In this document: piece after piece, positions 32,788-45,500 of the stretch
How positions within the stretch are numbered: position 1 is the first letter of the stretch
Layout: each line of letters opens with the position of its first letter
DNA from: Trifolium pratense
Taxonomy: Eukaryota > Streptophyta > Magnoliopsida > Fabales > Fabaceae
DNA: 64,000 nucleotides
Assembly (NCBI RefSeq): GCF_020283565.1
Contig: NC_060059.1
Coordinates: 26,485,838 to 26,549,837, forward strand
Direction: 5' to 3'
Program-made: the position numbers and the translations under genes
Notes under the pieces: generated by a model
Told to the model about the DNA's origin: nothing
What the model saw: only the letters and a program-made list of their open reading frames with translations
The model's database searches: none

Positions 32788-33135
32788 TGGTGCACAAGTA
32801 CACCACTCGCGATAACGCTATAACGAATACGAATTTTATAAAATTTATCGTTGAATTGAAAGTTTATATTATATAGATCATCTATATAAATTTTAAAAAA
32901 AATCAAAAATTCTTTAATGTGTTATTGAGACCAACCAACTAAGAGTAACGGTATTCAATGAAAATTCATAAACCGTTAATCTTGATTAGTCTCAATAACA
33001 TATCAAATGATTTTCAATTTTTTAAAAATTTATATAGACGATCTATATAATATAAATTTTCAATCCAACGGTGAATTTTATAAAATTCGTATTTATTATC
33101 GAGTTATTGACAAGTGGTGCACCGTGCACCACTTC
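32788..33135. mobile_element. MITE with ~160-bp imperfect inverted arms
   Basis: The left half (GGTGCACAAGTACACCACTC..., TACGAATTTTATAAAATTTA, TATTATATAGATCATCTATA) is mirrored in the right half (TATAGACGATCTATATAATA, TAAAATTCGTATTTATTATC, AGTGGTGCACCGTGCACCAC). The element is almost wholly a long hairpin with a central unique part of about 50 bp. Confidence 0.75.
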
Positions 33136-34274
33136 TCTTACTCTTTCATTTTAGCCAAAAGGCTATGATAATATACTTTTAATGTTGAGAGCATTATAAC
33201 AACATGAATTGGATTTGAAATATTTATCCAAGCCATCTAAAACTCTCTAAAATCCTTCTCTCCTCTCACATCTAAATTTGCAAGCAAAGTCATAGAGTCT
33301 GTTTGGGAGGGCGCCTAGGTATATATTTAATATATATTTGAGATTTTAATCTTTTTGAAAAGAAGACTTAGAACCTAAATTTGATGTGAAGTACATTGAA
33401 AAATTGACGTATTTTCTCGGAATAACTTTGCAAGATTTAAAAGAATCTTCCTCAATCAACGCAATTAAATTCTTCATTTGCTCAAGGAAACATGAATAAT
33501 GTGGTGTAGAGCAGTAGAAACACGGATGGATCCCAATGTTAATATATGAAGTGGTAGATCGAGAACGCTATCGATGGCCGGCTAGTCGGATAATTTAGTT
33601 GCCACATACAAGGCTAGGCACCACCTTTGTAGTGTTGAGTGTGATAGGCCATTTTATGCACACACCTTGCTTGCTCACTTTAAAGTTATTTTCATAATAT
33701 TGAGACACCTGAAAGGAACTTAAAAAACGGCAAGCCTACACATTTGCTGATTGGGCAGAAACCATAAATAATACTACATTTGATTTTAAATATAAGTAAA
33801 AGTTTATTTTTTAAACTCATCGAATAATTAATGTATATGGTTTATAATATAGACCAAATACATTAATTACTAAATAAATATATAAAAAGTAAAGTTTAAC
33901 TTATATTTTTTTTTTACAAACAATTTTAACTTATATTTGAAATTTGAGGGAGTGTGAGATATATTTCAGAATACTATAATTTTGCGGGTTGAAATTTGGT
34001 TAATCATAATATGTTTCTTGGCCAAACACTTTTGAATCTGCATATCCACCACTAGTCAAGTAAGCATATGTTCTCACAATTTTTTTCTTTCAAAAAAGAC
34101 AATTTGATAGTTGATAATATAGTTTCCAAAAAAAAAAACTTATTATGAATAAAGACATATTCATATCACTTTGAGGGAGAGTAAAAAATGTTGAAAGTTA
34201 TTACCATGCTATTAAGTATGAATATTCTAAATTAGGATATAATTTGTGCATGTAGAGAGATTAGTGTCTATTGT
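33136..34274. other. AT-rich spacer
   Basis: No gene is seen. At about 33785-33955 two GATTTTAAATATAAGTAAAA-like and TTAACTTATATTTGAAATTT-like blocks may be an eroded Stowaway, but the ends are poor. Confidence 0.35.
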
Positions 34275-34279
34275 CTTAC

Positions 34280-34671
34280 TGTAACATCCCAAACTGTTTT
34301 CAGGATGATCGACTGACCCCACAAACCAACACGAGTCTTTTCAGCGTGCTTTGTACTCACTCGCACGCTTTCCGAAAAAACTTCCCAGAAGGTCACTCAT
34401 CCAAAGACTAGTCCAAGTCAAGCACGCTTAACTGTGGAGTTCTTATCGAATGAGGTATCGAAAAGAAGATGCATCTTGTTGGTATAGGTACTATCCATCA
34501 ATCCTTATCAGCCTTCCTTCCACCATGCAGTCTCAAACCCGCATAGCCTCAGGATCTTTCTCATTCCGATGTGAATTCGGTTCTTTCCTAGAAGCTGCCA
34601 GGAGCCGCACATTGTCATGCCTCATGCACCGACGACCACTCCCTGCGCCCTCGTCAGCCTCGGGTGTTACA
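34280..34671 (-). mobile_element. Solo LTR with 5S rRNA-like sequence (Cassandra-type TRIM)
   Basis: A 392-bp unit with TGTAACA ... TGTTACA ends is flanked by the 5-bp duplication CTTAC (34275-34279, 34672-34676). On the minus strand it begins TGTAACACCCGAGGCTGACG and contains, around 34385-34495, a diverged 5S rRNA sequence: ATACCAACAAGATGCA, AGAACTCCACAGTTAAGCGT (5S box-A region) and GATGAGTGACCTTCTGGGAA. Cassandra elements are known for carrying 5S-derived Pol III promoters in their LTRs. No internal region or second LTR is present. Confidence 0.8.
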
Positions 34672-34675
34672 CTTA

Positions 34676-34822
34676 CTCCCTCCGATTCTATATATAAGAA
34701 ATATTTGACTTTTTAGATTCATTGTATACTTAATGTATCTAAACAATAATATAGTCTAAATACATAAATTTTATAATGAATCTAAAAAGTAAAATGTTTC
34801 TTATATGTAGTACCGGAGGAAG
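34676..34822. mobile_element. Stowaway-type MITE abutting the solo LTR
   Basis: The ends CTCCCTCCGATTC and TACCGGAGGAAG are inverted, with TA on both sides. Its first base is also the last base of the LTR target duplication CTTAC. Confidence 0.8.
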
Positions 34823-34995
34823 TAATTAACATAACATTTTTCCTTCTTTCTTGTCTATTCATTATGTAATGTACATAGGAAATAATAGTCATGAAAATAC
34901 ATTTCTGTTGTGTTTCCATTATTAACTTTTATAAGTCGTCTTCTTTTTTTTTTTTTTACTAAAACATAACATTCATTCAAATAGATAGATACATT

Positions 34996-35727
34996 CGATA
35001 CAAATACAAATTCAATAACGCTAAAAATGAAAAGGATGAATCTGCGAACAAACTCACAACATTCAAGTTAATAGCATAAGATGACATACTCAGGCCTACA
35101 AATAATGTGACAAAATAAAAGTTATCGAAATATTCATGTCTTCGGATCTTCATCGTTGATAACCTTGTCATTGATTGAATGTGTAGTTGATCAAGGTAGA
35201 TCTGTCAATCTGAACCAAACGAACACCGTAAAAAACAAGAAAGCAAACGAACACCGCACGAAGACGGGATCAAACAAACACCGCACGAAGACGGGACGCA
35301 CTGAGGTAAAAAAACCCACAAAATAAAATAAGAAAACTCTAATATGTGTGAAAACCACTTTCGATACAAATACAAATTCAATAACGCTAAAAATGAAAAG
35401 GATGAATCTGCGAACAAACTCACAACATCCAAGTTAATAGCATAAGATGACATACTCAGGCCTACAAATAATGTGACAAAATAAAAGTTATCGAAATATT
35501 CATGTCTTCGGATCTTCATCGTTGATAACCTTGTCATTGATTGAATCTGTAGTTGATCAAGGTAGATCTGTCAATCTGAACCAAACGAACACCGTAAAAA
35601 ACAAGAAAGCAAACGAACACCGCACGAAGACGGGATCAAACAAACACCGCACGAAGACGGGACGCACTGAGGTAAAAAAATCACAAAATAAAATAAGAAA
35701 ACTCTAATATGTGTGAAAACCACTTAT
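34996..35727. repeat. 366-bp tandem duplication (two copies)
   Basis: CGATACAAATACAAATTCAA begins at 34996 and again at 35362, and nearly all of the 366 bp is identical, so the duplication is recent. Each copy includes an internal short repeat (CACCGCACGAAGACGGGA, twice). A T-run at 34943-34957 next to ACATTCATTCAAATAGATAG looks like a retroposon 3' tail on the minus strand. No gene is assigned. Confidence 0.88.
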
Positions 35728-36390
35728 TTAAGTTAAAGCAGAGGAAAACTGATGCACATGGGTGATTCCGGGTCAAAGCAATCCAAACTAAAAACGATAT
35801 TGATCTCTGTTGAAGTCAGCTGGATTGTTCAATTTACATATTTTCATACTACACCTTCACAAATCAATATGACAACTAAGAACACTAAGACCATCGTTTG
35901 CTCAAGTTTCCTTCCATTCCTTCGTTGAGTGATGAATAAAGCAATCCAAACTAGCACAACGATATTGATTCAAATACTAGGAAAAAATAATTATAATGTG
36001 CTAAATAAATCAAACACTAGATAAAATATGATATTTGGTACGAGACAAATTATAACTAATAAAAAAATTTAAAATAATTATCATATATACTAATTAAATC
36101 ATATGCGGGATAAAATACGATATTTATTCAAATACTAGAAAAAATAATTATCGGCACGAGATAAAAATTATTTTGAGTTATGTTTCCATAAGAATTAAGG
36201 ACAACCCTAAATAAATAATTTTCAAAATGAACAAGTGGTCAAGTTGCGTCAAAGTATATGTGGTCAACGTTCCATCATGTGGTTATGTTTATATATTTAA
36301 TAATACCCACAAACTACGACGCTATCCTTTCAATTCAATTCAATTGAATTCAACAATTACCGTTCCGTTTTTTGTGCGCTCTCACGCGCC
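35728..36390. other. Upstream region of the Ca2+-ATPase gene
   Basis: AT-rich; no gene is seen. It probably includes the distal promoter of the gene starting at 36562. Confidence 0.4.
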
Positions 36391-36391
36391 A

Positions 36392-36399
36392 TATATAAG
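36392..36399 (+). promoter_or_regulatory. TATA box of the Ca2+-ATPase gene
   Basis: TATATAAG lies 170 bp upstream of the ATG and is followed by a CT-rich leader (CTCTCTTTCTTTCTTTCTCT), typical of plant 5' UTRs. Confidence 0.5.
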
Positions 36400-36561
36400 T
36401 AAAGTAACAAACCCTCTCTTTCTTTCTTTCTCTCACATCACATATTCATTCACACTGACCCACCTTAGTAGTTGGTTATGGTTTGTTTTGAACTCTGATT
36501 CCTTTCAATTTCAATTAGAAGAAGAAGATAGTAACAGTAACAGAAAAACAGAATTGAATTG

Positions 36562-39500
36562 ATGGAGAATTTTCTCAATCCCAAGGATTTTGAATTAGAA
36601 AACAAGGATCGTTCAATCGAAAATCTCAGTAGATGGAGATCTGCAGTTTCTTTGGTCAAGAATCCTCGGAGGAGATTTCGCCACGCCGCAGATCTAGTCC
36701 AACGCCGTCGAGCAGAGGAAAATCTCAAGAAAATTCAGGTTTCATCACTTTCTTTATTCCATATATATTTTCTTCTTCAATCTCTTTTTTCTGTATATGC
36801 GTTTGTCTTGTCCTTTCAACCATGAGTACCGTTAAAATGATGAAGTACATTTTCGTGGTAGGTAGGGTCCAAAAATAGCGTCCGTAGTAATTCATTAAAT
36901 CTCTGAGTGGTAGATATCAGATAAAAAAGTATCTATGAAGTACAGACACTTAAATTAGGTGTCTCTGCATCGGATACACGACACCGATATTTATAATTAT
37001 ACTGGATTATATGGTTTTTCAAATTATCATGGATTTGTTATAATTCACTGAATTTTTTCATACTGGTATGATGATGTGGATTCATTAACTTAGATTTTTT
37101 TTTTTACAGAATAACTACTGAAATTTATTTAAGAATTAATCTTTCCCAACAAATATATGTAATTTAAGAGACTTAAATGGTAGAAAGGAAAACAAAGAAA
37201 TGGTCCTTTTGTAAAGAAGGACACTAATTGGAAATGGACCTAAGAGCATCCACAATGGAGCACTTCATTTTTTAGTACTTAAACGGTCCCACATAGACAC
37301 ATCATCAATTTATTATTTTTTTAATAATAGTACCTAATAGGTACTCAACCCCTCCAATGGAGCATTTCTTAAAAAGTTCTAAAATGGGTCTCATCAATAA
37401 CTCCACATCATTAAAATTTGAAATTTAATTTAAAATAATATTGTCAAATTAAACTTTTTTGAATATATTAAATAAAGTGGGTCCCATAAAAAGAAGAGAG
37501 AGTTCTTATATTAGAAGTGGTACCTATTAGGTACTAAAATATTTTGTGCTCCAATGGTAGTACCTAATAAGTACCATGAGTACCTAATAGGTACTACACC
37601 ATTGGAGATGGTCTAACACTGTAATAGAAGATAAATCGAATGCATTTTGTACGGAGTGTATTGAAATTAACCTCTAAACATAAATGAATGTTATTGTATA
37701 ATGTTTCTATTATTAGTTAGAACTTAGAGTTAGAGTTAGAAGTGAAATCCTATGTGCTAAGAGAGGGGGAGAAGAGTGTCTGAGTTTACAATGTTGCTTA
37801 TTTATTTATGTTATGTTATAATATATTTGAGGTAATATTTATTAATTGGAAAATGCTCCTTACGAACTACCAACAAATGAAATGCACTCTAGTGGTGATT
37901 GACGTTAAATTTGATAGGGATGATCACAATTCAATCATCTTCGTCTCTTTTGCATCACACAAAAATAACCGGGGGCTTCATTATCAAAAAAATTGATAGG
38001 AAGAATCACAGTTCATTCCTCGCAACTGCATTCGGGAGTGGGCTGTTATTAAAAATGACCTCCGAACCAGATTAAACGGTTCAGCGGACGGGATACTACT
38101 AGTGAAAACTAAAAAAAAAACAAAAAAAGAGAGAGAAATGAATGCACGACATTATGTAGGCATTGATTTTCACCATTACATGGCCATTATTGTGTCATTT
38201 CCTTCGTACGATTTAACAATGCTGTTACTAATTTAATGTTACACGATATTAGTTTTTAAGTAAAATAAAAAAATAATATTAGTTTTAGAATTTCTCCAAT
38301 TATTTTCACAAAAAATATTTTTTTTACTTTTAATTTATCTACAATGTCTTTTGCTTATTAAAAAAGTTTTAACGATGAATTGAGAAGAAATGACGTTGTT
38401 CTTCTGTCTGTTTCGCTGGCCCATAAGTATATACCATTTAGTATTATTTCCACATGATAGTAATGGGCAGCACTACTGAAATTTTTGGCCAAGTGCTATG
38501 CATCTTTATGTTACGTTTATTTTATATTTTCTGTTTTACATTTTCATGACTTTAGCATATGCTCATTAGTCATTACATGTGACATTGTATAATACTATAC
38601 TATAATGAACAATGACTTATGCACGATTGCCACTTTACGAATACACATTAGAATATGAAAGACTTTCTAATTTGCCGTCTAGTGTAGTAATTTCCTCCGA
38701 TCATTGTTGTCATGGTGTGATTCTTTTTTTAAATAAAAAGTATTCTACTTTTCAAAAGTTATACTTTACAAAAGCATTTGTTTTCTTAAATATAAAACCG
38801 TTAGACGCCACATACTTCTTATCAAAAACCTTGTCTTATGTCTGCATGTCTTAGTTAAATTTATAAAATAATGTCAAAATTATTAAGTTTGATGTTATTA
38901 TCAGAGTTTGAATACCGACTCTTTTATTTATGTTTGTTTACGATGACTTTACCATTTTATCTTATATATGTAAAAAAAAATTTGTCTTCTTACCTAAAAA
39001 AAATGGTGCTATGTACCAAAAAAAAAGCTGCTAATTTAGACTAATTTTTATTTTTTGTTCTTACACCATGAAGGAAATGCTACAATTGAGTGTATCAAAC
39101 TAGTGTAAGACCCGTGCGGATGCACGGGTTTAATTAAAATATTTAATTAATACATAATCTAACAATTATTTTCAACCATAAATAGTAAAAATTATAAAGG
39201 ATAAATTTTTTATAAATAAATTAAAAATAAAATTTCCCAAAGGTAAGACCAGATTATTAAAACTAATTGATATTTATATTCAAAGTCCGTACTACAGACA
39301 CATGTTGCATGAGCATAAATAAATAAACTTTCAAATCATTGAAGCTAATGATAAGTTATCAAACATAATGACAATAAATCAGGTTCAATAACTTTGTCGA
39401 TAAAACACATCAGAGACATGAGATTTATCACAAACAAAGTATTTCATAATATATATTTATCTTGAATGGAGGTCTTGCACATGATCGTAGATATGATGAC

Positions 39501-42500
39501 CAATATATTCTTAATCCTTTAGCTTCTTTTTGAATCACTTTAGCACATTTGAATATTTGATCACAAAGTAATGATACAATTATTATCTGCACAGACCAAC
39601 CCAAATAGATAAATTTCAATTCTAACTATAAGTAAATTACAAACCAATTAATATTCATCATCAGGAATAAGGGCATTCCACGACTTAATAAAATTACATA
39701 CCATATATTAAAGAAAAATACCAAGACCTAGAAAACCATCAACAATTAATCATTAATATCAATCAAACGATACCGCGTCTACGATAATCATCGCAATCTT
39801 CACAATCTGCCAGATCTATTTCAACGACCTCAATATAAAAAACAATCTTAAATTCTTTCTATCCAATTTGTTGTCCCATTGAAATGCAATTTTCAACAAT
39901 ATAGGGTTCAATATAATTAGCTAAATCCTTGCTAATGGGTAAATTGGCCAACCTTCGAGATAAAATGAAAGATAAAATAGAGAGATAGAAAAGAGGAATC
40001 TTGAAACTGTATTTATAGATAGGAGATACAATAAAATCACTTTCGGTTGGTATAGGTTGAAGTCCAGCCAAAGGCTGAACAAAAAGCTTATAGAATCCTT
40101 GTACATGAAGTTCTATTGTTATTGCTTTTTCATCGGAACTATTTGCAGACACTTTAGTAGTTTCTGCACTAATTGTGTGGTTATAGATTTTGCTAGGAAT
40201 TTTAAGTTTCCATAGATCTAACATTTGGAGTGGAGTAAGGTTTGTGGGATTATTTGAGGAAGAAGACATTGAAATGGAGTAAGGTTTGTGGAGTAAGGTT
40301 TGCACACGTTACCTTGGTGTGAATAATCTCATCTATGAATATATGATTCTACACAATGACATAAGAAACAAATAACTTGATACACAATGACCATTAATCG
40401 ATGAAAATTACAAAATTTGTAAGGTTCTTCAAATCAAAATTACCTATTAGGTAATCATAGTTAACAGAGTAGCTAGCCACTTCAGCAAGATCGGTGAAAG
40501 AAAATCCCAAAATAGGAATATCAGAACTCGCAAAATTCTGAACTTTGGTATTCGATCGAAAAATCAATTTGTAAGGATGCAGAGTTGTACGATAAAATCC
40601 AACGACTGGAACAACATCAAAGTTTGATAGCTTATAAACTTCCCCTTCCTTTAATTTATTCTGGAATAGGTAAACCAATTCTTTCCTTATCAAGGCATGA
40701 ATCTTACCTCCCTGTGTATTATTCAAAGTTTCGTTATTTATAGATCAACCATCACCAAGAACACGAGAAACATATCAAAACAAAACCAAAAAAAAATAAT
40801 CATACACAATAATCAATTCTATGAATTAGCAAACAAACCAAATATTACGAACAAACCTTCTCATCTATCAGCACCATTTCCATAGAGTTCAACTCATTAG
40901 GCTTCATAAAAGAAGAAATTGCCCACATACGGAGGACACGAACTTTGAACTTCCATGAATTATGCCCAGGAAGAACATCGCACAACATGTCAAATTGGGT
41001 TGCCATTTCGAAATCGAATTGGATGACTGATTCAGCCTCAAATGCAATGGAAGAAGAAAAGAAATTATGGATATTTATAAGTGAGAATCACAAACAATAA
41101 CACACTGTTGAGAATAGTCTTATTCAAATGATTATAGAGAAAAGAAGAATCAGAATATATTCTTACCCAATTGCTAGAAACAAAGCCGCATAGTATTCTC
41201 ATAATCAGAATCAATTTACGCGCGCAAAGCTTTTGAAAAACGAATCTAAAACACCCTATTAAGCTGGAACAATCGCACATGATAAGCTGGCAGTGTTTCT
41301 GTGAGCATGTTGGTGTGAAAGCTCCTGGAACGGCGAAGAGAACGGCTTTTTTGCCTTTTGTTAGGTCGGAAACTGTTATGGTTTGGACTTCGCCGGCGGG
41401 GTCGAGGTATGAGAAGGTGGATTCGGGAAGTTTGTCGCCGACGGAGATGGTGGCGGAGATTTTGGATGAAGTGGAAAATCGGAGAGGTTTTGGGTTGAAA
41501 CGGTTGAGTTTGAGGGGGAGGGTAAAATTGGAAGAGAGGGTTTTGGTTTTGGGAGATAAGAGTGATGTGGTGGTGGAAGAAGAGAGGAGTCTAGAGAAAG
41601 AGAGAGATGTATCCATTGATGAGAATTTTGAGGTACAATCTAATAGTAAAAACCCTATTTTTTCTAAACAAACAGTGGCCCAATCAAGGAGAGTTCAGTA
41701 TTTTGAAAACTGGATGATTTTTGGCTGAAATAGTTCTCGACGAATGGGTTTGCATTGTTATATAATATATAGGATTAGTCATTTCAAGAGTTGGTTGTTG
41801 GTGGGGTATAAATGCCACAAATTAGTCTATAATTTTGAAATTTTCAAATGTATAAATTAGTAAAAAAACACAAACACATGCCTGCTTTTTCCTCAAAATA
41901 ATAAAAACATATGCCTACCTTTTTTTATTAAGGCCTATATAAATTTATCTTAATAATACTTACAAATTCTAGTCTAAATTCATCTTAATAATACTATTGT
42001 ACTACTATGGTTTTTAATATGAATTCAATTAACATGTACTATTGTACTACTATGATATAAGGTTTATATAAATTCATCTTAATAATACTATTGTACTACT
42101 GTGGTTTTTAATATGAATTCAATCAACATGTACTATTTTGTACTACTATGATATAAAGTACATGTTAGCAAAATTCATATACTACTCCGTATATATTAAA
42201 TCAATTTGCCACGTTATGCTTTGTTATTTCAATGATGCTGTGATGCAAGACCCCAAAAAATATTTTAGTATTTGTTAGTGTTATTTTAAGTTAAAGTGTT
42301 TTAATAATCAAATTACAACATTGGTCAGACGGCATTAACGTGTGATCTGGAGATGAAAAGAGACTCATTCGTTAACACTATTTTTCAAACTCTTATTATT
42401 TTTTATTTTTTTATTTTTTGGTACATCAAACTCTTATTATTTAAATTTACATGTAACCTACCGTATAAAAAATAGAGGAGGATTTAATATATATTGTTAG

Positions 42501-45500
42501 AGATTAAGATTTACGTGTAACTCTTATTATTTTAATCTGTACGTATTTAATAAAATCATGATATGTAAATATTTCTTGAAATATTTTAAGAACAAATCTG
42601 TTAGAATGTCACTATAATATTATTTGATTGAATATATATTGTTACTGCATAGTAGTAAATCTCTAGCAAATGTTTAACAAAAAAAATTTAATTTATTCAA
42701 AAAAAAAATCTCTAACAAATATGACCCATACGATATTGTAACAAATTTCATCATAAAAAAAAGAAAAGAAGATATTGTAGCAAATTTCAGCCAATAAAAA
42801 AAATGTATTATCTGGCGGATTTTACGTGGACCACATTCACAAAAAAATGGTATATATATATGATGGTTTAATTTTGTCTTTTTTTCTTTTTGGATACATG
42901 TTTAATTTTGTCTTTTACGTAGTAATTTATTTTATTGCTATTTTTCTCTCTTTCTTTTCTTTCTGTATTATTTTCCAACAAAATGCACACATTAGACAAT
43001 TTTTTTTTATCTTATCACAGTTTATATTTTCAATTTGGTTTCGAATTGTCGTTTACTAATTGGTGCTTTGGATAGAGATAATGCCACTTTCCTTTTTAAA
43101 ATGAAGTTGAATAGTACTTAAATTAAATCATTTGAACAAAAGTTTCTATTTTACATTTTATATTAAAAAAAAAATGGTTTTCATTAAATAGAATTGAATT
43201 AGTTTTTTTATTTTTATATATAATAGAATTGAATTAGTTGATTGCAGGTTTAGAATTAACATAAAATAAATTTGATCACAGAATTAATAGAATATATCTA
43301 TCTTTACACTTTACATCGATTTTACTTTATCATTTAAATATATTTATTGTTTTAAATATAATTTTAACATATCATTCTCAAATTTAAATTAATTTTAAAA
43401 AAATCTATAATTCCACTTGTCTTTCTTGAACTTTCAGTTTTTTCCTTCTGAATGTCAAGTGTTCAACGTTTTCATCTGATTGCAGCTAGCTAGCCACATT
43501 GTTAGAATCCTTAAAGTTGAAGCAGATTATTTACTTAAAAGAGGAATCAATTATTATAGTATAGTAATAATGTCATGAAAAATTAGTAGTCAAATAATCA
43601 AAAGTTTAAAAAATTATCTTTTCAATACAACCTTTTTGTTTTTGCTTCCTTAACGAGTGTCCTCGTTGCATGATCCATTTGATAAATATCTTTTAGTGTT
43701 GATGTGTCCTCTATAAAATCTGTTTCTTCATATACATACTGTCAATTGGTTATTACTAGTTTGACTATATTATCTTTATATCCAACATCAGGGGAAGTTT
43801 CGCACTGTTATCAACGTTCAACGAGCAGCACTGCATTTTACAGATGGTATGGTGCTCTAATTTCTATAATAATTGAAATTCATATAATTGTTTCTGATAA
43901 ACTTTACAAAAAGCAGTTATAGGAAAACAGAAGTTTTCCATTTACCATGAGGCTTCTAAGAACTAGAATTCCCACAATAGTTGAAACAACTTTTGTATCT
44001 ATAATTTATAAAGGAGTGCTAGCAATATATTCTCAACAACACATTATTCAATACACTCTCTGTTATTGGTTGAAATTCAAGTGGACCCTCTAAATAATGT
44101 GGGTTTAATATAAATTTCAACAGTAAAGAATAGTGTACTGGGAATAGTATATTAGAGTGTGCTGCTAGTATTTTTCTAATTAATATTTAAAAGCCCCGAC
44201 TTTGAATTCCTTTATACTACTTTTAAGGTCTAACTTCTTCCATAAGCTAATTCAAACTGGTCTGGTTGTCTTATGCAGCTATTAGTACACCTGAATTCAA
44301 GGTATCAGAAAAAACTAGAGCAGCTGGTTTTGGTATCGAACCAGATGATATTGCATCAGTTGTTCGAAGCCATGATTACAAGAACTATACAAAAGTTGGT
44401 GAAGTTCAAGGGATTATAAATAAACTTTCAGTCTCAGTTGATGAAGGTGTCATTCAAGACAGTATAGATAGTAGGCAAGAGATTTATGGACTCAACCGAT
44501 ATACTGAGAAGCCATCTAAAAGCTTTCTGATGTTTGTTTGGGATGCACTGCATGACTTGACACTGATCATTCTAATGGTTTGTGCTTTAGTTTCCATAGG
44601 TATAGGGCTTCCCACTGAAGGGTGGCCAAAGGGTGTTTATGATGGTCTTGGTATCTTACTTAGTATACTCTTGGTAGTCACTGTTACAGCTGTAAGTGAC
44701 TACCAGCAATCTCTGCAGTTCTTAGATTTGGACAAAGAGAAGAAAAAGATCGCTGTTCATGTTACCAGGGATGGTAAAAGACAGAAGGTCTCAATTTACG
44801 ACTTGGTAGTAGGAGATATAGTTCATTTGTCCACTGGTGATCAAGTTCCAGCTGATGGAATTTTTATACAAGGATATTTATTGCTAATTGATGAATCAAG
44901 TTTGTCAGGTGAGAGCGAACCTGTAAATATAGACAGTCGAAGACCTTTTCTTCTTTCGGGAACCAAGGTGCAAGACGGTCAGGGGAAGATGATAGTTACA
45001 ACTGTTGGCATGAGGACTGAATGGGGAAAGTTGATGGAAACTTTGAGCGAGGGAGGAGAGGATGAGACTCCACTTCAGGTGAAATTGAACGGAGTTGCTA
45101 CAGTTATTGGTAAAATTGGTTTAACTTTTGCTGTGCTGACATTTTTGGTGTTGACAGTACGATTTGTGGTTGAAAAAGCAGTTAATGGAGAATTCAGTAG
45201 TTGGTCTTCAGAGGATGCACTGAAGTTACTGGACTACTTTGCTATTGCTGTAACCATAATTGTTGTTGCGATTCCTGAAGGATTACCGTTAGCTGTAACA
45301 CTCAGTCTTGCTTTTGCGATGAAAAAATTGATGAATGATAGGGCTCTTGTGAGACATCTTTCTGCTTGTGAGACTATGGGGTCAGCTAGTTGCATTTGCA
45401 CCGATAAGACAGGAACATTGACAACCAACCATATGGTGGTCGATAAAATTTGGATATGCGAAAAGACCACGGAGATAAAAGGTGATGAGAGTAATGATAA

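Larger units (their letters stand above)
39100..41774 (-). mobile_element. Non-autonomous Helitron (2675 bp) in ATPase intron 1
   Basis: On the minus strand the element ends in a perfect 8-bp hairpin (ACCCGTGC-ATCC-GCACGGGT, 39110-39129), then CTTACACTAG with the terminal CTAG at 39100-39103 followed by T. The proposed 5' end is TCCTATATATTATATAAC at 41774, preceded by A. TC...CTRR ends, a 3' hairpin and insertion between A and T are diagnostic for Helitrons. It carries an RPA-like gene start and a peroxiredoxin fragment, both on the minus strand, but no Rep/helicase. The 3' end is strong; the 5' end is a best reading. Confidence 0.78.

Noticed and set aside
34385..34495. 5S rRNA gene
   Set aside because: The 5S-like sequence is diverged and embedded in an LTR with target duplication, not in a tandem rDNA array.
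41279..41728. Plus-strand ORF of 149 codons
   Set aside because: It is the complement of the peroxiredoxin IIE fragment, whose transit peptide and active-site motif are on the minus strand.
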